From positions 13,033,887-13,097,886 of the forward strand of contig NC_132917.1 of assembly GCF_047675955.1 (NCBI RefSeq): a stretch of 64,000 bases of DNA. Direction: 5' to 3'. Shown here in pieces: positions 58,640 through 64,000 of the stretch (its first letter is position 1; the number at the start of each line of letters is the position of its first letter). The notes below the pieces were generated by a model that ran no database searches, was not told the origin of the DNA, and saw only the letters and a list, made by a program, of their open reading frames with translations. The translations under genes were made by a program, and so were the position numbers. This DNA comes from Chlorocebus sabaeus. Lineage: Eukaryota > Chordata > Mammalia > Primates > Cercopithecidae.

Positions 58640-59740
58640 CAGATCATTTTATTGATTGTTTTGAAAAGTAATGTAGAATTTAATCAACAGAATAAAGTCA
58701 CCGTATGTTTGTATGAGAGCAACAAAATAATGCATTGAAAACTGAGTAAGAAAATCACTAGAAAAAAATACAGGTCAATTATTCTTATTAACATAATTGA
58801 AATATCCTAAATAAATATTAGGTATCAGAGTTAACTGTGAGGGTTTATCTCATGAATACAAAGTTACTTCAACTAGCTTAAATCTAACAATATAATTAAC
58901 CATAGTAAAAAATTATAGAAAAAATAACAGGTGCTTATTTCAATAGATATAAATGAAATATAACCCTACATCTATCTATGATTGTAAAAAGATCTTAAAA
59001 AGAAATTTAACTCCTTGATAATACAAACACATCTAAAAGCTACAGGAAGGGTACTTAATCATAAATTTCATAAGCAGTTGATTTAAAGCAGTCAATATCA
59101 CTGCTCACTATTATTGTTTAACAGAACTAGTAATATTTGATAATATAATAAGAAAGAAAATATAAGTACTGCTCACTATTATTGTTTAACAGAACTAGTA
59201 ATATTTGATAATATAATAAGAAAGAAAATATAAGTACTGCTCACTATTATTGTTTAACAGAACTAGTAATATTTGATAATAAGAAAGAAAATATAAGTAC
59301 ACTGTTTAAATACAGAAAGTGCCAAGACTAAATTCGAATTTTGGTAGAATTTTTTACCTGATATAATTATTTAAAACCTGAAGATTTAATTTATAAGCAG
59401 TAGAACATGACAGAGTGCCTAGCAATTTGTCAGCTAGTGTTTCTTAACATAGTAAAGATGTTCTCACAAAGCTAAATTGTTTTCAATGAAATGACTACCA
59501 AATTCCCGAGACCTAACGTCTTGATTCCAAAATGTATTTAAAATAATACATTCCCTCAAATATTGTTATACCTGTGTAGGGAAATAAAAATAGGCATATA
59601 ATAATAGGGAACAGAATATGTTTCATACATACCTAAGATATTTACATATGATAAAATAGCTTCAAAAATCTGTGGAGAGAGGGAGTATTATTTGATAAAT
59701 AGTTGCAGACAATTTGGATTACCATTGTGATTTTTTTGTG
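58640..59740 (+). mobile_element. Old L1M, reverse-transcriptase region of ORF2
   Basis: 'caatagatataaatgaaata', 'tgctcactattattgtttaac' and 'atatttgataatataataaga' fit L1 ORF2, and 'gggaacagaatatg' near 59610 fits further on. It contains the tandem triplication at 59101-59299. All frames are broken. Confidence 0.65.
59101..59299 (+). repeat. Three-copy 68-bp tandem repeat
   Basis: Copies begin with 'ctgctcactattattgttta' at 59101, 59169 and 59237. The first two look identical over 68 bases. The third lacks 5 bases (ATAAT) and is 63 long. The unit lies within decayed L1 ORF2. Confidence 0.97.
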
Positions 59741-59795
59741 TGTGCTACACAACAGGTATTTCTGGCTTTCCGTCTAGACTTATAGAAAGATTGTA

Positions 59796-59840
59796 TTGAA
59801 AGTAATGGCCAAAACTGCAATTACTTTTGCACCAACCTAA
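59796..59840 (+). mobile_element. Half of a MADE1 mariner-derived element
   Basis: 'agtaatggccaaaactgcaa' followed by 'ttacttttgcaccaacctaa' is the right half of the 80-bp palindromic MADE1. The left arm is missing, so no hairpin can form. Confidence 0.85.
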
Positions 59841-60664
59841 ATTTCCACCTTGAATTTAGGATTGATTGTGTAAGTTGCCTTGTCCAGTGCATTCCTGAAT
59901 CAGTTACTTGTCAGAGAGATGAAATATTCTGAGAAATTCTGGATCTCATGCCCACTCTGGAGCCAGCGGCTGAAGCAAACCTCACATGAATCAATCACAC
60001 AGCCAGTGAGGAGAGGGAGATCCGCTGACATTGGGATATAGAGATTAGACCAAGCTCATGTCTAATACATCGTCCACTCGTCCAGATAGTTCGCAATTAA
60101 GTCTGGATTCGCCCAGGTGTGACCTTGTTGAGCTGTTTTTAACCAACAGATTGTATTAATGAACGTTATTAGAAAAAGCTGTATGAAACTTAAGGTTATA
60201 TTTACTAGAAATGTGTTTCGATGTATCAGTACAATACATTCAACCATGACTTCTTTTTGTGAATTTATAGAAAACATTCAGCTTTCAGCTCTAGGAAGAA
60301 ATGTGCTTCTCTTGAGAAACCAACTCAGGTTTGCACTGCCAATTCTGATTCGCATACTTTTTGTACTTTGGCTAGCAGAATTCTTACAGTCAAACTTGTG
60401 GTGTTTAAAGTGTGTGTACCAGACCTTCAGAAATGCATTTCTATTTCTTTGTTTACACATTACTTTTGATATTTTTTAGCCTCATTTTTCTAACATAAGA
60501 GAACAATATATGAATTTGTCTAATTTTTTAAAAATTGCTTTTGGAAAAGACAAGTTATAGATTAATATGCAATGATAGATAATATTATTTATGCATGCTT
60601 GTGTTCTAGGAGCAAAAAAAAAAAATGTTGTTTTTTGTTGTTGTTGTTCTGGAAACTGTCCTCA
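59841..60664. other. No gene recognised
   Basis: The 106-codon ORF at 60159-60479 and antisense ORFs have no domain. No repeat landmark. Confidence 0.45.
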
Positions 60665-60795
60665 GAGCTTTATTTGCATTCACTCAGTGAAAGGATATCA
60701 ATCTCATGATTACACATGTGAAACAATGCAGAAAGATCAGGAAATTGATCAAGGTCACAAGCTTCCAAGTGGTAGGGCTGAGTTATGAGTTCATA
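60665..60795 (-). mobile_element. MIR fragment, minus strand
   Basis: 'gatcaaggtcacaagcttcca' and 'agtggtagggctgagttatga' match the reversed MIR core. It ends where Tigger1 begins at 60798. Confidence 0.7.
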
Positions 60796-62095
60796 TACAG
60801 TCATACCCCAAAGATGTCACATATTTAGTTCCAGACCACCATAATAAAATAAATATAGCCATAAAGCAAGCTGTGTAAAATTTTTGGTTTCATAGTATAT
60901 ATAAAAGTTATATTTATACTGTACTGTAGTTTATTAAGTATGCAATAGCATTATGTCTAAAAACCAATGTACATACCTTAATTGAAAAATACTTTATTGC
61001 CAAAAATACTAATAATCCTCTGAGCCTTCATGAAGTCTTATAAAATATTTTTGCATGTGGAGGGGCTTGCCTTGGTGCTGACGGCTGCTGACTGATCAGG
61101 ACAGTGGCTACTAAAGGGTGGGGTGTCTGTGGCAATTTCTTAAAATAAGATGACAAAAAAGTTTTCCACCTCAATTGACTTTTCCTTTCACAAAAGATTT
61201 ATCTGTAGCATATGATGGTGTTTACTAGCATTTTACTCAACAGTCTTTCCAATTTTGAGGCAATTATCGAAAAACCTGCTGCTGCTTAATCAACCAAGTT
61301 TATAAAATACCCTAAATCTTTTGTTGCCATTTCAATAATGTACATGGCATCTTCATTAGGAATAAATTCCATCTCAATAAACCACTTTCTTTGCTCATTG
61401 ATAATAAGCAGCTCCTCACTGATTGAAATTTAATCATGGAACTGTAGCAATTCAGTCATACCTTCAGGCTCCAATTCAAATTCTGGTTCTCTCACTATTT
61501 TCACTACATCTGCAGAGACTTCCTCCACTGAAGTCCTGAGCCCATTAAAGTAATTCATAGTAGTTGGAATCAACTTCTTCCAAACTCCTATTATTGTTGC
61601 TATTTTGACCTTTTTTCATGAATTACAATTGTTTTTAATGGCATCTAAGATGACAAATCCTTTCCAGAACGTTTTTAGTTTCCTTTGCCCGCCTCCATCA
61701 GAGGCATCACTATCAGTGGCAGCTATAGCCTTATGAAATACATTTCTTAAATAGTATGACTTGGAAGTCAACATTACTCATTAATCTATGGGATACAGAA
61801 TGAATGTTACATTAGTGTGCTTGAAAACATTAATATCCTCATACATTTCTGACTGAGCTCTTGGGTTACTAGGTATACTGTCAAGAAGCAGAAATATTTT
61901 GAAAGGAACTTTTGTTTTTTTGGGAAGTAGACCTCAACTGTGGGCTTAAAATATTCAGTAAACCATGCTATAAACAGATGTACTGTCATCCAGGCTTATT
62001 GTTCCATTTATAGAGCACAGGGAAAGTAGATATAGGATTTAGGAGTGGCAAACGAGCATCTGCTTCAAATTAAAGTCACCAACTGCATTAGTCCC

Positions 62096-62396
62096 TGTAT
62101 TAGTCTGTTCTCATGTTGCTAATAAAGACAGGCCTGAGACTGGTGTTTTATAAAGAAAAACAGGTTTAATGGACTCACAGTTCCACATGGCTGGGGAGGC
62201 CTTATAATATGAAGGAAGGCAAATGAGGAGCAAAGTCATGTTTTACGTGGTGGCAGGCAAGAGAGCTTGAACAGGGGGACTGCCTTTTATAAAACCATCA
62301 GATCTCATGAGACTTACTATCATGAATAACATGTAGGAATTATGGGAGCTACAATTCAAGATGAGATCTAGGTAGGGACACTGCCAAACTGTATCA
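62096..62396 (-). mobile_element. THE1/MST solo LTR in Tigger1, internally deleted
   Basis: From 'tgtattagtctgttctcatg' to 'caaactgtatca'. GTCCC lies on both sides (62091-62095, 62397-62401). It is about 60 bases shorter than usual, with a gap after 'gacttactatcatgaa'. Confidence 0.92.
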
Positions 62397-62420
62397 GTCC
62401 CGAACAAGAGAGTCACCCTT

Positions 62421-62939
62421 CTTTTTATCCTTTTTACCCCAACTTTTAAGTTCAGGGATACGTGTGGAGGATGTGCAAGTTTGTTACATAGGTAAATATG
62501 TGCCGTAATGGTTTGCTGTACAGAGCCTTCCATCACCTAGGTATTAAGCCCAGCATCGATTAGCTATTCCTCTTGATGCTCTGCCTTCTCCCAATCCCCC
62601 TTCAACAGGCCCCAGTGTGTTTTATTCCCCCTGATGTGTTCATGTGTTCTCATTACTCAGCTCCCACTTATGAATGAGAACATGTAGTATTTGCTTTTCC
62701 ATTCCTGCATTAGTATGCTGAGGATAATGGCTTCCAACTCCATCCATGACCCTGAAAAGGACAGGATCTCATTCCTTTTTTTGGCTGAATAATATTCCAT
62801 GGTGTATATGTACATTTTCTTTATTCAGTCTGTCATTGATGGGCATTTAGGTTGATTCCATGTCTTTGCTATTGTCTCTGCAATGAGCATACACATGCAT
62901 GTATCTTTATAATAGACTGATTTTTCTTCCTTTGAGTAT
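62421..62939 (-). mobile_element. L1 3' end in Tigger1, left part
   Basis: 'cttttaagttcagggatacg', 'tgcaagtttgttacataggta', 'cattgatgggcatttaggttg' and 'ctttgagtat' are the reversed L1 3' UTR and ORF2 end (L1PB/L1MA type). It is split by an LTR at 62940. Confidence 0.92.
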
Positions 62940-63302
62940 TGTATTAGTCCAGTTTTATGCTGCTGATAAAGACATACCTGAGAATGGGCAATTTACAAAA
63001 GAAAGAGGTTTATTGGACTTACAGTTCCACATGGTTGGCGAGGCCTCACAGTCATGGAGAAAGGCAAAGAGCAAGTCACACCTTATGTGGATGGTGGTAG
63101 GTGAAGAAAACTTGTACAGGGAAGCTTCCATTTTTAAAACCATCAGATCTCATGAGACTCATTCACTATCGTGAGAACAGCATGGAGAAGACCACCCATC
63201 GCATAATTCAATCATCTCTCACTGGGTCCCTCCCACAACATGTAGGAATTATGGGAGCTACAAGATGAGATTTGGGTGGGGAAACAGAGCCAAGCCATAT
63301 CA
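62940..63302 (-). mobile_element. THE1 solo LTR in the L1
   Basis: From 'tgtattagtccagttttatg' to 'caagccatatca'. The flanks AGTAT (62935-62939) and GGTAT (63303-63307) are a 5-bp duplication with one change. Confidence 0.93.
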
Positions 63303-63360
63303 GGTATATTCCCAGTAATAGGACTGCTGGGTCAAAAGGTATTGCTGCCTCTAGGTCTTT
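63303..63360 (-). mobile_element. L1 3' end in Tigger1, right part
   Basis: 'ggtatattcccagtaatagg' and 'gactgctgggtcaaaaggta' continue the L1. Tigger1 resumes at about 63361 with 'taacttccagcagtttct'. Confidence 0.88.
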
Positions 63361-64000
63361 TAACTTCCAGCAGTTTCTCCATCAACACTTGCTGCTTCTC
63401 CTTGCACTTTTATGTTATAGAGACGTCTTCTTTCTTTAAACTCCATGAACTTTCACCTTTTCTTCTTCAGCTTTCTCATGTCTCTCGGCCTTCATAGAGT
63501 TGAAGGGAGTCAGGACATGGCTCTAGATTAGGCTTTGGCTTAAGAGAATGTTGTGGCTGCTTTGGCCTATACAGACCACAAAACATTCTTCATATCAGTA
63601 ATGTAAGCGGTTTTGCTTTCTTATTATTTGTGTATTTACTGGAGGAGCATTTTTAATTTCCTTTATGAAATTTTCCTTCATATTCATAACTTGGCTAAAT
63701 ATTTGGCATAAAAGAGACGTAGCTTTTAACTTACCTCAGCTTTTGATACACCTTTCTCACTAGCTTAATCCTTCCTAGCTTTTGATTTGAAGTAAAAGAT
63801 TGGGGGCTCTTCCTTTCTCTTGAACACTTAGAGGCCATTATAATTATTAACTGGCCTAATTTCAATTTTGTTGTGTTTCTTGTAATAGGGAGGCCCGAAG
63901 AGAGGGAGAGATACAAAGAAATGGCAAGTCAGTAGATTGGTCAGAGCACACAGAATTTATTGATGAAGTTCACCATCTTAAGTGGTGTCCCTAAACAATT

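Larger units (their letters stand above)
61035..63838 (-). pseudogene. Tigger1 transposase pseudogene, interrupted
   Basis: The start ATG is kept at 63836-63838, with the expected N-terminus MASKCSRERKSPQ. A stop ends this frame after 35 codons (63731). Between about 62421 and 63360 an L1 replaces part of the gene. The catalytic Asp survives at 61880-61882 in FLLLDSIPSNP, although the usual GHP after it is changed. The fragment at 61807-61989 reads AWFTEYFKPTVE. No active protein is possible. Confidence 0.88.
60798..64000 (-). mobile_element. Tigger1, minus strand, invaded and cut by the window end
   Basis: Its right end (plus-coordinate left) is 'cagtcataccccaaagatg' after TA. It is collinear in reverse with the Tigger1 at 37866-40172. 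An L1 and two MaLR LTRs interrupt it between 62096 and 63360. The remaining 5' UTR and terminal repeat lie beyond 64000. Confidence 0.9.

Noticed and set aside
59101..59299. CRISPR-like regularly spaced repeat
   Set aside because: The copies are directly adjacent with no spacers, and the setting is primate L1 DNA. It is a simple tandem duplication.
59796..59840. mir-548-type microRNA hairpin from MADE1
   Set aside because: Only one arm of the MADE1 palindrome is present, so the precursor hairpin cannot form.
60159..60479. 106-codon ORF as a gene
   Set aside because: It has no domain and no promoter or splice evidence, and overlapping antisense ORFs are of similar size.
62096..63302. Two LTRs as the ends of one proviral element
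   Set aside because: Each has its own distinct 5-bp flanking duplication, and the DNA between them is Tigger1 and L1, not MaLR internal sequence.

Overview
This window looks like primate nuclear DNA with no protein-coding gene that I can support. The composition is AT-rich, and dispersed repeats dominate: Alu, L1, L2, MIR, MaLR LTR elements and Tigger DNA transposons. The best clue to the species is a young minus-strand AluY at 3773-4082. It carries several sequence states that I know from Old World monkey AluYRa-type elements and not from human AluY. A macaque, baboon or guenon-like source is therefore more likely than an ape. All family names come from recalled consensus sequences, not from a search.

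Region 1-13 kb: two opposed L2 fragments, MIRs, an AluS, the monkey-type AluY, another AluS, and an ancient L1M piece. These are followed by a MaLR element whose 5' end appears to have been flipped by a micro-inversion (6150-7208). Three related copies of a repeat I cannot name lie at about 7270-7990 (minus), 9265-10060 (plus) and 12570-12850 (plus).

Region 13-28 kb: long AT-rich stretches without recognisable genes, broken by an Alu right-monomer fragment, a truncated AluJ with a target-site duplication, an MLT1-like LTR, an Alu, a MER2 DNA transposon, an LTR-like sequence with CCAAT and TATA boxes, a short L1 3' end and an L2.

Region 28-48 kb: a layered pile of insertions. It holds an L1M 5' region hit by an MST LTR, an exon-like unique island (29584-29699), an L1M split by a complete MST element that itself contains an Alu, another L1M containing a nearly full-length Tigger1, an MLT1 LTR with a compound CA/GA microsatellite, a complete minus-strand THE1, and two fragments of a second Tigger-type transposon.

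Region 48-64 kb: CA microsatellites, MIRs, an internally deleted AluJ, a 33-bp tandem duplication, a GC-richer LTR-like block, an exon-like open segment (57181-57348), an L1M with a three-copy 68-bp tandem repeat, half a MADE1, and a second Tigger1 (minus strand, running off the window end). That Tigger1 was invaded by an L1 and two MaLR LTRs.

Nothing here forms an operon, immune locus or other functional gene system. The window is useful mainly as a record of nested insertion, inversion and local duplication, plus two exon-like segments worth testing against transcript data.
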